Positions 20,773-30,939 of a DNA stretch of 64,000 bases are shown here, piece by piece. Origin of the DNA: Caldifarciminota bacterium (GTDB lineage: Bacteria; Hydrothermota; Hydrothermia; LBFQ01; DSFT01); the NCBI GenBank assembly GCA_025060695.1, contig JANXBH010000009.1, positions 1 to 64,000 on the forward strand. The letters are read 5' to 3'. The translations under genes and the position numbers were made by a program. The notes beneath the pieces were generated by a model, which saw only the letters and a program-made list of their open reading frames with translations, was not told the origin of the DNA and did not search any database. Each line of letters begins with the position of its first letter. Position 1 is the first letter of the stretch.

Positions 20773-21617
20773 ACGCTATAAATCTTATAAGCTTTCTTAG
20801 TCTTTACGTGAAAACCTAAATTTGGAATATCAGTAAAAATATAAACTAATTTTACGTTTTCTAAAATCAAGCTCTCAAGAATCTTTAAAAAACCTAAATT
20901 TCTAACTTCTTCATTAGCTTCATAATGCCAAATATAAGCCCTTGATTTATACACAAAGGTTATAAAGTAAAACTCTTTATCTATGCTAAATATCCTTAAA
21001 AATCCATTAGTTTTGCATATAGAAATTAAGTCTGAGATAAAAAGTTGTAGTTTTTGAGGGAGCAAGTATAGTTTAGCCTTTATTAAAACTTCGTAGAAGT
21101 CAAAATTATTAACTAATTCAAAATTATGATGTTTTGCTGACTTTTTCAAAATTTTCACTAAGTCGTCTCTTCTTTTTGATTTATAAATTAGCTCTTCCAA
21201 CATTTTAGGCAATTCTAAATAGTAAATCTCCGAAAAAACCTCCTTTTTTATATTGAAATTTTCAGATAGAATTTTAACAGTTGGGCTATCTTCAAGTATT
21301 GGAAATAATATAAATTTCTTACCCTTTAAAACGTTGACTATAAAATCCTTTCTAAATCTATTATCTACTATAAAATCTTGATATGGATTTACACCTTCGT
21401 AAGTTGGGAACATAAAATAGTCTTCTTCTATTCTTAAGGCAGAAATACCAGAAAGCTTATTCTCATAATAATATCCATAAAACTCACAAAAGTCATCTTT
21501 CAATATATCATAAAGAGGTATTTGAAAATATGGAGATAGAATAAAATCATCTTTTGAGATTAACTCAAATTCTTTGAATTCTGAATAAATTTCTTCTATT
21601 TTTATGATTCTAATCAA
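20769..21617 (-). CDS. GNAT/FemAB-like acyltransferase-like hypothetical; start proposed at TTG 21617
   Basis: ORF runs to 21668, but a promoter-like motif (21624-21634) lies inside it just before an in-frame TTG. Confidence 0.45.
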   Translation of the reverse strand: MIRIIKIEEIYSEFKEFELISKDDFILSPYFQIPLYDILKDDFCEFYGYYYENKLSGISALRIEEDYFMFPTYEGVNPYQDFIVDNRFRKDFIVNVLKGKKFILFPILEDSPTVKILSENFNIKKEVFSEIYYLELPKMLEELIYKSKRRDDLVKILKKSAKHHNFELVNNFDFYEVLIKAKLYLLPQKLQLFISDLISICKTNGFLRIFSIDKEFYFITFVYKSRAYIWHYEANEEVRNLGFLKILESLILENVKLVYIFTDIPNLGFHVKTKKAYKIYSV

Positions 21618-21652
21618 TTTTAGAAATTTTAAAGGTTTTTCAGAGTAAACTA

Positions 21653-21663
21653 CTTTAAAATTT
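21653..21663 (+). promoter_or_regulatory. CTTTAAAATTT element upstream of the phosphomannomutase gene
   Basis: Exact motif 8 nt before ATG 21672. Confidence 0.55.
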
Positions 21664-21671
21664 AGCAAGAT

Positions 21672-23045
21672 ATGAAGTGGAATAGAGAAGTTTTTAGAAT
21701 GTACGATATTAGAGGAATCGCTGAGGTTGATATAAATGAAGAATTTGCATATAAGCTTGGTCTTGCATACGGAATTTATATCTCAAATAGTGGAAAAGTT
21801 GTAGTAGGAGGAGATGTAAGAAGTACTACGGAAAAATATAAAAAAGCTTTAATTGAAGGATTAAGAGATAGCAGTTTAGATGTAATAGACATTGGTATAG
21901 TCCCTACACCCTTAATGTATTTTTCACTATTTAATTTAGATGCAATAGGAGGAATACAGGTAACCGCAAGTCATAATCCTAAGGAATACAATGGATTTAA
22001 AATCGCAATTGGAAAAGAAACAATATATGGAGATGAGATACAAAAATTAGGATATCTTATGGAAAGTGAAATTTTTCCGTCAAAAATAAAAGGAACATAT
22101 GAAAGATTTAATATAGCTGAAGTTTACGTTAATTTTATAAGGGAAAAATTTAGATTTGAAAGGAATTTTAATTTAGTAATAGATACAGGAAATGGAGTGG
22201 TTGGAGTTATTATTGAAGAAATATTAAAAAGCTTGAATATAAAATACAAAGGACTTTTTATAGAGCCAGATGGGGAATTTCCAAACCACTTACCCGACCC
22301 AACAGTAGTTAAATACATGTCATACGCTATTGAAGAAGTAAAAAGAAATAATTATGATGGAGGTTTTGGATATGACGGAGATGGTGATAGAATAGGTATA
22401 ATTGATGAAAAAGGTAATCTAATATTTGGAGATAAAATTACCGCAATAATAGCAAAAGGTATCTTAAATAAATACAAAAATCCTAAAATTATATTAGATG
22501 TAAAGTCATCTAAAGGAGTAATTGAATATATCAAAAACTTAGGTGGAGACGTAGTGTTATATAAAACAGGTCATTCGCTTATGAAAGCAAAACTAAAAGA
22601 ACTAAATAGTCCGCTTGCTGGAGAAATGAGTGGACATATATTTATAAAAGATGAATTTTTTGGCTACGACGATGCAATATATAGCTCTTTAAGATTTCTA
22701 AAAGAAGTCGAAAAATCCGAAAAAAGCTTTTTTGAAAATTTTGAAGAAATACCATTCTATTATTCAACACCTGAAATTAGAGTAGAAATTACACCTGAAA
22801 GTAAAAAATTTGAAATTGTAAATGATTTAGTATTAAAATTTAAAGAAAAAGGATATGATGTAATAGATATTGATGGGGCAAGAATTGAATTTGATGATGG
22901 ATTTATTTTAGTTAGGGCTTCAAATACTCAACCAGTCTTAGTTTTAAGATTTGAGGCAAAAACTAAAGAAAAATTAGCCGAGTATCAAAATCTTTTATAT
23001 GATGAATTAAAAGTGTATAATAAATACATAAAAAATGAAAATTAA
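21672..23045 (+). CDS. Phosphomannomutase/phosphoglucomutase
   Basis: VTASHNPKEYNGFK, GYDGDGDRIGIID, GEMSGHIF motifs. Confidence 0.92.
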   Translation: MKWNREVFRMYDIRGIAEVDINEEFAYKLGLAYGIYISNSGKVVVGGDVRSTTEKYKKALIEGLRDSSLDVIDIGIVPTPLMYFSLFNLDAIGGIQVTASHNPKEYNGFKIAIGKETIYGDEIQKLGYLMESEIFPSKIKGTYERFNIAEVYVNFIREKFRFERNFNLVIDTGNGVVGVIIEEILKSLNIKYKGLFIEPDGEFPNHLPDPTVVKYMSYAIEEVKRNNYDGGFGYDGDGDRIGIIDEKGNLIFGDKITAIIAKGILNKYKNPKIILDVKSSKGVIEYIKNLGGDVVLYKTGHSLMKAKLKELNSPLAGEMSGHIFIKDEFFGYDDAIYSSLRFLKEVEKSEKSFFENFEEIPFYYSTPEIRVEITPESKKFEIVNDLVLKFKEKGYDVIDIDGARIEFDDGFILVRASNTQPVLVLRFEAKTKEKLAEYQNLLYDELKVYNKYIKNEN

Positions 23046-23980
23046 GAAGGCAACTTGTGTTTACCATTTTTTGTTATCGGGTAAGAAACTTTCTTTAACT
23101 AAGGATGAAATATATAAAAAAATTCTTAAAACAACTCGTTTTGAAACTAAAGAAGCCTATTGAAGGTATAGAGGTTTTGAGTACAAAAAACCATCATGAA
23201 CACTACTGGTGGTGTAGTCATGGAGTTTTCCCTAAAGGAGTTGTAGAGATTGATTACGAGTTTAAAGTAGATAAAAAGCTTAAGGAAAGCTCAAAACTTA
23301 CAAAAATGGAAGGAGTATTTTTTAGGTCATTGGAAATTTAGTGGGGCAAAGAAAGCAAATAGAGTTTGTAAACTACAAGCCAAGGGTTAAAGATGTTAAG
23401 CCTAAATTAAACGTTAAATTAAAACCACACAAGAATAAACAACTATATAATGTAGTAAATGAAAAAAAGTTTTTACTTTCCGATGGAAGAAGAGTAATTC
23501 TAGGAAGCATAAGGGAAGACAAAGTTCCAGAAGCTATAAACTATCTAAATCAATAAGTAATAGCGTAAGGGTATTCTTGAAAAATAGGTAGCAATTTAAT
23601 AGACCATAAGAAGCATGTCAAACCTCAAAAGTATTTAGAAATGTGAAAACCAAAAGCTATATAGAAGCTATTTCTTAGGAATGGAGGTGTACAAAAAAAT
23701 TGAGGATTGCGTAAATTACATAAAAAACCTCATTTTTGATAGAACTTTTCAATGTTTTAAAAAAGAAAAAAGGATTGAGTTAAATGAAGTGAGTGATGAA
23801 TGGGTTAAGAAGTATAACATTGACTATTATATAGAATGTGAAAAAGGATACATAGGTATTCAAATAAAGCCAACAGGCACCCTAGATATACAAGTAAGGA
23901 AACTCATGAAAGGTTTAAGAAAGAAATAGTGGGAAAAATACAAAGAAAGGAACTGCCATAAAAAGATAAAAAACCAACTT
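23046..23980 (+). pseudogene. Decayed region with short broken ORFs (23105-23341, 23341-23556, 23681-23929); possible restriction-endonuclease relic
   Basis: Interrupted frames in an otherwise compact genome; fragment NIDYYIECEKGYIGIQIKPTGTLDIQ looks endonuclease-like, family not confirmed. Confidence 0.4.
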
Positions 23981-23986
23981 AAAATT

Positions 23987-25345
23987 CTAATTCTCAATAG
24001 CCTTAAATTCCTTAATCTCTACTCTATCAAAACCTTTAACATTAGGTTTATATTGTGTAGTATCTGCCAAGACTACAACTACAAAATTCTTAGGTAAATA
24101 TTCCTTTGCAGTTTTATTTACTTCTTCTAATTTCAAGTCCTTAATTTCCTGAATATCCCTTAACCAGTAGTCATATGGAATTTTCCATATTTTAGCATTT
24201 ATTATAATACTTGCGACTTGAGAATACGTCTGAACTTGTCTTGCAATGGAACCTTCATAGTAACTTTTTGATGCATCCAATTCCTCCTGAGTAAATCCCT
24301 CATTAATTGCCTTATTTAACTCTTCTAATAAAAGCTCAATCGCATGATTAGCACTTCCAATTTTTGTAGAAAAACCTGCAATAAAAGCACCTTCATATAT
24401 AGCATTATTTCTTCTATACCCTGGATCTAAACTACTATATGACCAATATGCATAACCATATTTAACTCTAATAACTTTAGTAATTCTTGAAGAAAATCCC
24501 GAACCACCGAACATATAATTTACTACTCTTAACTTAGTAAAATCCTTGTTAGTTCTTGATATTCCCTTTGCTCCTAAAAATACATATGCCTGATTTATAC
24601 CCGGAAAATGATAAACTAACATCTCTTTTTCCTTTGGATATTCAATATTTTCAATATACTCCCTCTTTAGCTCACCTCTTTTCCATTTAGAAAGATACTT
24701 TTCCACTAAGGAGATTGCCTTTTTAGGTTCTAAACTTGAAACCACAACTAAGATGGAATTATTGGGAAGGTAAAATTTACTATAGAAATTAACAATATCA
24801 TCTCTACCTATATTCATTATAGTATTTTCATATCCTTCAATAGGATGAGAAAGAGGGTGTTTCCGGTATAATTCTTTGTCTAATAGTAGCCTCACTACAT
24901 AGTCTGGATCACCTTTTTGAGATATGATATTGCTAATTGTTCTTTTTTTTAGTTTCTCAAGTTCTTCACTTGGAAATGTTGGATTTAATAGAACTTCTGA
25001 AAATATTTCAAGTGATTTCTCTGCATTTTCAGTGAGTGACTTTAAACTAATTGTTGTTGACCAATTTCCTGCAGAAATGGAAAATTCTGTTCCAAGTTCT
25101 TCAAATTTTTCAAATATTTCAATTGAAGTATATTTTTTTGAACCTTCATCTAAAAGAGAAGCAGTTAAATTAGCCAAACCTTCCTTTCCTCTTGGATCGT
25201 CAACTGAACCTGCACTTATTACTAAACTTAACTGAAAAATTGGTAGATTATCTTTCTTTACGGCTACTATCTCAAGACCATTTTCTAATATCTTTTCCTC
25301 TACCTTTTGCATTGTTTTTACCTCCGCAAGAATAAAGTATATCAT
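23987..25345 (-). CDS. M16-family peptidase-like protein (non-canonical zinc motif; probable partner subunit)
   Basis: LENGLEIVAVKKDNLPIFQLSLVISAGSVDDPRGKEGLANLTASLLDEG; HxxEH not preserved. Confidence 0.88.
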   Translation of the reverse strand: MIYFILAEVKTMQKVEEKILENGLEIVAVKKDNLPIFQLSLVISAGSVDDPRGKEGLANLTASLLDEGSKKYTSIEIFEKFEELGTEFSISAGNWSTTISLKSLTENAEKSLEIFSEVLLNPTFPSEELEKLKKRTISNIISQKGDPDYVVRLLLDKELYRKHPLSHPIEGYENTIMNIGRDDIVNFYSKFYLPNNSILVVVSSLEPKKAISLVEKYLSKWKRGELKREYIENIEYPKEKEMLVYHFPGINQAYVFLGAKGISRTNKDFTKLRVVNYMFGGSGFSSRITKVIRVKYGYAYWSYSSLDPGYRRNNAIYEGAFIAGFSTKIGSANHAIELLLEELNKAINEGFTQEELDASKSYYEGSIARQVQTYSQVASIIINAKIWKIPYDYWLRDIQEIKDLKLEEVNKTAKEYLPKNFVVVVLADTTQYKPNVKGFDRVEIKEFKAIEN

Positions 25346-25348
25346 ATC

Positions 25349-26671
25349 TTACCTCTCCATCTCAGTTGCTTTTTTTAAACCCTCAAAATATACCTTAATA
25401 TCTGAAGGTGGTATCGGATGAACTATAATTGTAGATTTGTTATCTTCAGTTAGATAGTTGTTTATAACGTTATTTATATCTTCAATAGTAGCTCTTTGAA
25501 TGAGTTTTGGATATTCATTTATGTAGTTTGGGTTTTCTGTGTTTATAAGTGCATCACCAAGCTGAAAACCTATTCTTACTACTGATTCTCTTGAATATAT
25601 GAAACTTGCTAATGTGCTGTTTTTTGCTCTTTTTAGTTCTTCATTAGTTATAGGATTAGTTTTTAAATTTTCTATTTCTTCATTTATTGCTTTTTCAAGG
25701 TCATGTATATTTTTTCCTTGTTGTAAAATTGCAAAAATTACAAGCATTCCGTCATCTTTTAAACCATAGTAAAATGCACTTATTGAAGTTGCAAGCTGTT
25801 TTTCATGAACTATTGACCTGTATAATCTTGAAGTCTTTCCACCTCCCAATATATCTGAAAGCAAAGAAATTATGGGAGCATCTGGACTTGAACTTTTTGT
25901 AGTTCTATATGCAATAGCAATATATGTAGCAAAACCCTCCTTTTTAATTTCTACTCTTCTTTGACCCTTTTGCTTAGGTTCCAAGGTATAAAACTTCGGT
26001 ATTTCCTTTGGTTCGTACTTCCCAAAGTATTTTTCAGCCAACCTGAAAATTTCTTCAGCTTTCACGTCTCCTACAACTATTAAATATGCATTATTTGGAG
26101 CATAGTATTTTTCATAAAATTCCTTAACTTGTAAAAGTGATACATTTTCTAAATCACTTCTCCAACCAATTACGGGATTTTTATAGGGATGTGCCCAAAA
26201 TACCGTTGAAAACAAAGCCTCCCACAAAGCACCCCTTTGGTCATTCTCTGTTCTCCATCTTCTTTCTTCAATTACAACATTTCTTTCTTCCTCAAATCCA
26301 TTAAAGGTAATATTTCTCATCCTGTCTGCTTCCATCATTAATACCTTTTCAACAGCACTTGAAGGTATTTCACACCAGTATGCGGTCTCATCAAAACTTG
26401 TAAAGGCATTATCAGTTCCACCAAGCTGGTCTATTATCTCTGAGTAGTCCTTTATTTTTTCTGTCCCTCTAAACATCATATGTTCTAAAAGATGTGCAGA
26501 ACCTGTAATTCCTGGATATTCATTTTTAGAGCCAACTTTATACCATACTTGAACAGATGCAACAGGAGAAGAATGTTCTTCAATTACAAAAACCCTAAGC
26601 CCATTGTTTAAGCTTTTTTCCTTTATTTGTATTGGTTTAACATCTATTAAAGTTTCAATCATAAGAAACAT
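25349..26671 (-). CDS. M16-family zinc peptidase (catalytic)
   Basis: HLLEHMMFRGT zinc-binding motif. Confidence 0.93.
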   Translation of the reverse strand: MFLMIETLIDVKPIQIKEKSLNNGLRVFVIEEHSSPVASVQVWYKVGSKNEYPGITGSAHLLEHMMFRGTEKIKDYSEIIDQLGGTDNAFTSFDETAYWCEIPSSAVEKVLMMEADRMRNITFNGFEEERNVVIEERRWRTENDQRGALWEALFSTVFWAHPYKNPVIGWRSDLENVSLLQVKEFYEKYYAPNNAYLIVVGDVKAEEIFRLAEKYFGKYEPKEIPKFYTLEPKQKGQRRVEIKKEGFATYIAIAYRTTKSSSPDAPIISLLSDILGGGKTSRLYRSIVHEKQLATSISAFYYGLKDDGMLVIFAILQQGKNIHDLEKAINEEIENLKTNPITNEELKRAKNSTLASFIYSRESVVRIGFQLGDALINTENPNYINEYPKLIQRATIEDINNVINNYLTEDNKSTIIVHPIPPSDIKVYFEGLKKATEMER

Positions 26672-26713
26672 TTAAAAATTTTAAAGTAAAACAATAACCT
26701 TATAATTTTCCGA

Positions 26714-27379
26714 ATGATAAAACTGAAGAATATTTCAAAAAGTTTTGGAGATAAAAAAGTATTAGAAAATGTAAATTTTGAGGTGAATAAGGGAGATTTT
26801 ATCTTTATAATAGGTGAAACTGGAATAGGTAAGACAACTCTATTGAAGCTTTTATATTTAGAAGAATTTGCTGACAGCGGAGAAGTTTATATATTTGAAA
26901 AGCTAATTAGAAAAGACATGAAGATGAAGGAAATACAGGATTTAAGAAAAAAGATTGGTGTAATTTTTCAAGACTATAAGATATTACCAAATAGGACAGT
27001 TTATGAGAATGTAGTTTTACCACTAAGATATATGGGACTTTCTAAAAGTGTAAGTGAAGAAAGGGTAGAATTTGCACTAAAAATTACAAAGCTTATAGAT
27101 AAAAAAAATGACTATCCCTATTACCTATCAGGTGGAGAACAGCAAAGAATATCAATAGCAAGAGCGGTTGCAAGACAACCTGAAATTTTAATAGCAGATG
27201 AACCAACCGGCAATTTAGATATAAATACCTCTACTGAAATTTTGAAAATTCTAATAGATTTAAACTTTCAAGGTATGACAGTAATAATAGCCACGCATGA
27301 TTTGGAACTTCTAAATTATTACGAAAAATCAAAAGTATACAAGATTGAAAACTTTAAACTTATTAAGATTTCTCAATAA
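26714..27379 (+). CDS. ABC transporter ATPase, FtsE/LolD-like
   Basis: GETGIGKTTLL, LSGGEQQRISIARA, ILIADEPTGNLD. Confidence 0.88.
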   Translation: MIKLKNISKSFGDKKVLENVNFEVNKGDFIFIIGETGIGKTTLLKLLYLEEFADSGEVYIFEKLIRKDMKMKEIQDLRKKIGVIFQDYKILPNRTVYENVVLPLRYMGLSKSVSEERVEFALKITKLIDKKNDYPYYLSGGEQQRISIARAVARQPEILIADEPTGNLDINTSTEILKILIDLNFQGMTVIIATHDLELLNYYEKSKVYKIENFKLIKISQ

Positions 27380-27812
27380 TAGCTAAAACTTCCCTAATGT
27401 TCACATTCTTTCCCTTTTGAACTTTCACATATTTTACTATTCCATCAGCTGGAGACCTTACTTGATTTCTCATCTTCATTGCTTCTATAATAAATAAAAT
27501 ATCATCCTTTTTCACTTCTTGACCTTCACTAATAAGAACATCTACTATCAAACCCGGTATAGGGGACAAGATTTCGTATATACTATGCACTTTTGTAATA
27601 TCTTCAGTATTTGAAAAGTGATAGATTTGAAATTGCCATTTATTTATGCCATCATCTAATACTACTCTGCTTCTTTCTTTCTCTAACTTAAATAAAAAAG
27701 GTTTATTGTTGAAAAATACTAAATATATGTTTTTTGAAATTTGTTGAAATTCCAAATTTTCAAGTTTTTCTAATTCTAAAATTTCTCCATATATCTGAGT
27801 ATAGCTTTTCAT
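27363..27812 (-). CDS. Biotin carboxyl carrier-type (biotinyl domain) protein
   Basis: FIIEAMKMRNQVRSPADGIVKYV biotinylation motif. Confidence 0.85.
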   Translation of the reverse strand: MKSYTQIYGEILELEKLENLEFQQISKNIYLVFFNNKPFLFKLEKERSRVVLDDGINKWQFQIYHFSNTEDITKVHSIYEILSPIPGLIVDVLISEGQEVKKDDILFIIEAMKMRNQVRSPADGIVKYVKVQKGKNVNIREVLAIIEKS

Positions 27813-28582
27813 TCTCCGATATATTTAGGAGTTCTTTTTTCAAGAAACGCACTTATGCCCTCAAGTGCATCCTTAGTGGAAAACAAGTAGTAAAACATTT
27901 TTCTTTCATATTCAAGACCATCTTGCAAATTTAACTCATAACTCATCTTGATACTATCCTTTGCAATATTTAGAGAAATAGGAGGTTTATCTAAAAACTG
28001 CCTCGCAAACTTTATAGTCATTTCAAGATATATTTCAGTCGGGACTATTTTATTGACTATTCCTAATTTATATGCTGTCCAGACATCTATGTATTTACCA
28101 GATAGTATATATTCCATTGCTCTCTGCTTTTGAATAAGTTTAGTAAGTCTTTGAGTTCCACCTGCTCCTGGCATTAGCCCTACATTAATTTCGGGCTGTC
28201 CAAATACAGCACTATCGGATGCAACTATCATATCACATATCATTGCAAGCTCGAAACCTCCACCAAGTGCATATCCACTTACTGACGCAATTAAAGGCTT
28301 ATAACATTTATATACTCTTTCCCACTCTAAAAATCTATAATTTTCAAACATTTCATTTGGTGTTTTCTTATTAAATTCTAATAAATCTGCACCTGCTGCA
28401 AATGCTCTTTCATTTCCCGTTAAAATAATAATCCTTATATCCTTATCTTGTTCAAACTTTTCCACGGCATCAGCAACCTCTTTCATAAGTTCTTTACTTA
28501 GAGCATTTAAGGACTTTGGTCTATTGAACTTTATTATACCTATTTTATCTTCCTTAAAAACCAAGATGTTTTGATAACTCAT
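27809..28582 (-). CDS. Enoyl-CoA hydratase/isomerase family protein
   Basis: NERAFAAGADL, ALGGGFELAMICDMIVA, PGAGGTQRL motifs. Confidence 0.92.
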   Translation of the reverse strand: MSYQNILVFKEDKIGIIKFNRPKSLNALSKELMKEVADAVEKFEQDKDIRIIILTGNERAFAAGADLLEFNKKTPNEMFENYRFLEWERVYKCYKPLIASVSGYALGGGFELAMICDMIVASDSAVFGQPEINVGLMPGAGGTQRLTKLIQKQRAMEYILSGKYIDVWTAYKLGIVNKIVPTEIYLEMTIKFARQFLDKPPISLNIAKDSIKMSYELNLQDGLEYERKMFYYLFSTKDALEGISAFLEKRTPKYIGE

Positions 28583-28615
28583 ATGAAAATTTTAAAGTCG
28601 TATCAATGCTTAAAA

Positions 28616-28626
28616 CTTTAAAATTT
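28616..28626 (+). promoter_or_regulatory. CTTTAAAATTT element (partner minus-strand copy at 28587-28597) in a divergent promoter region
   Basis: Two exact motifs, each 4-8 nt from a start codon. Confidence 0.55.
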
Positions 28627-28634
28627 CAATAATT

Positions 28635-30938
28635 ATGAAAATTAAAAAAGTTGCAATTTTAGGTGCAGGAACAATGGGTTCGCAAATAGCAGCTCATATT
28701 GCAAATGCTGGTTTTGAAGTTTTACTATTGGATGTAAGTAAAGAACTTGCAAGAAATGGACTTAGAAAAGCACTTGAAATAAACCCACCTGCATTTATGG
28801 ATAAGGATTTTAAATATTATATAAATATTGGGTCTTTTGAGGAAGATTTTGAAAAAATAAGAGAATACGACTGGATAATTGAGGCTGTTGTGGAGAATGT
28901 AGAAGTAAAAAGAAAGATTTTTGAAAAGGTTGAAAAATATAGAAAAAATGACTCAATAGTATCAAGTAATACATCTGGTATTCCAATAAAACTGCTTGCA
29001 GAAGATAGAAGTGAAGAATTTAGAAGCTATTTTTTAGGAACTCACTTTTTTAATCCACCAAGATACATGAAACTCTTGGAAATTATACCTACTGAATGGA
29101 CAAAAAGTGAAGTAATTGAAGAGATTAAGTTATTTTGTGAAGACTACTTAGGAAAAGGCATAGTATTTGCAAAAGACACACCTAACTTTATAGCAAATAG
29201 AATTGGTATATTTTCCATAATGACAATATTTAAGCTTACAAAAGAAATGGACTTAAGTGTAGAGGAAGTAGACTATTTAACAGGAGAGCTTATAGGAAGA
29301 CCAAGAACTGCAACTTACAGACTGGCGGATTTAGTTGGTATTGATGTTTTATACAATGTTGCTACGAATTTAAAAAATCTATTAAAAGAAGATGAATTTA
29401 AGGAAATTTTTGAAATACCAAATTTTCTTGAATTTATGATAAAAAACAATCTTTTAGGTGATAAAACGAAAGGTGGTTTTTATAAGAAGGAAGGTGATAA
29501 AAGGTTCGTTCTGGATATAAATACTCTTGAGTATAGAGAGCAAAAAGTTGTAAATTTACCTGAATTTTTACAAATTCAAAATATTGAAAGTGTAGAAGAG
29601 CGAATTAGAACAATATTCAAGTTAGATTCTAAGTATGCCGAGTTTTTAAAAAAGCTTTTAACGTCCATTTTTGTATATAGTATAAACAGAGTTGGAGAAA
29701 TATCCGACGATATTGTAAATATAGATAATGCTATGAAATGGGGATTTAACTGGAAAATTGGTCCATTTGAAACTATAGATGTTATTGGAAAGGAAAAATT
29801 ATTAGAGCTTTCTAAAAAATACGGATATAGCTTAAATCGTAGCATACCTGAAAGATTTTATATAGAAAACAAGTATTATGACTTTTTAAAGGATAATTAC
29901 GAAGTGATTTCAAGGAGAAAAGAAATTATTGTAATTTCAGAATTAAAAAAGAGAGGGGATGTAATTTTAGAAAATGCTGATGCAAGCTTAATAGATTTAA
30001 AAGATGGAGTACTACTTTTAGAATTTCATTCAAAAGCAAACACTATAGGAATAGGGACTATTAGCATGTTAAATACAAGCTTAGATATATTAGAGAAAGA
30101 AAAATCATATAATGGACTTGTAATAACTAACGACGATGAGAGGAACTTTTCTGCTGGTGCAAATTTAGGATTAATTGCTATGTCAATTGGAGAAAGTGCA
30201 TACGATGAAATTGAGAGAGCAGTTATTAATTTTCAAAAGTTAAATATGCGTATGAAGTATTTTAAAAAGCCAATAGTAGCAGGTGCATTTGGTATTGCAG
30301 TTGGAGGCGGATGCGAAATACTATTACATACACACAAAATAGTAGCACACGCTGAACTATATACAGGTTTAGTAGAAATTGGTGTGGGACTTATACCTGC
30401 AGGTGGAGGTACTAAAGAGCTTACAATTAGAGCTTTAAGTCATCCTGAAAATTTAGAAAATTACGATGAATTACCAATTTTGAGATTTTATTTAGAGAAT
30501 ATAGCAACAGCAAAAGTTAGCACATCCGCATATGAAGCAAAGAAAATGGGAATAATAAGAGAGGGTGATATTATAATTGCAAATAGAGACTTCATGACTT
30601 ACTATGCAAAGAATTTAGTAATAGGACTATATAATAGTGGGTTTAGGGGTTTTAGACCAAAAAAAGTAAGAGTTCTGGGTTGGGATGGATACAGTGCGGT
30701 ATTAGCAAGTTTAGTAAATTTAAAGACAGGTAAATTTATAACTGAATACGATGCATTTATTATTGAAAAATTGGCATATGTAATGACAGGTGGACCTGAT
30801 ATTGCACCTAATACTCTTGTAGATGAATGGCAAATATTAGAATGGGAAAGAAAGGCATTTCTTGAGCTTGTAAAACAACCAAGAACACAAGAAAGAATAT
30901 TTTATTTTCTAAAAAATAGAAAACCTCTAAGAAACTAA
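28635..30938 (+). CDS. 3-hydroxyacyl-CoA dehydrogenase / enoyl-CoA hydratase fusion (HAD domain N-terminal)
   Basis: GAGTMGSQIAAHIANAGF NAD motif; C-terminal FSAGANLG...GGGCEILLH crotonase motif. Confidence 0.9.
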   Translation: MKIKKVAILGAGTMGSQIAAHIANAGFEVLLLDVSKELARNGLRKALEINPPAFMDKDFKYYINIGSFEEDFEKIREYDWIIEAVVENVEVKRKIFEKVEKYRKNDSIVSSNTSGIPIKLLAEDRSEEFRSYFLGTHFFNPPRYMKLLEIIPTEWTKSEVIEEIKLFCEDYLGKGIVFAKDTPNFIANRIGIFSIMTIFKLTKEMDLSVEEVDYLTGELIGRPRTATYRLADLVGIDVLYNVATNLKNLLKEDEFKEIFEIPNFLEFMIKNNLLGDKTKGGFYKKEGDKRFVLDINTLEYREQKVVNLPEFLQIQNIESVEERIRTIFKLDSKYAEFLKKLLTSIFVYSINRVGEISDDIVNIDNAMKWGFNWKIGPFETIDVIGKEKLLELSKKYGYSLNRSIPERFYIENKYYDFLKDNYEVISRRKEIIVISELKKRGDVILENADASLIDLKDGVLLLEFHSKANTIGIGTISMLNTSLDILEKEKSYNGLVITNDDERNFSAGANLGLIAMSIGESAYDEIERAVINFQKLNMRMKYFKKPIVAGAFGIAVGGGCEILLHTHKIVAHAELYTGLVEIGVGLIPAGGGTKELTIRALSHPENLENYDELPILRFYLENIATAKVSTSAYEAKKMGIIREGDIIIANRDFMTYYAKNLVIGLYNSGFRGFRPKKVRVLGWDGYSAVLASLVNLKTGKFITEYDAFIIEKLAYVMTGGPDIAPNTLVDEWQILEWERKAFLELVKQPRTQERIFYFLKNRKPLRN

Positions 30939-30939
30939 C

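Noticed and set aside
23046-23340. Possible TGA-to-Trp recoding (KEAY[TGA]RYRGFEYKK)
   Set aside because: Other genes in the window use TGG for Trp and TGA appears as a genuine stop; the region is better explained as decay.
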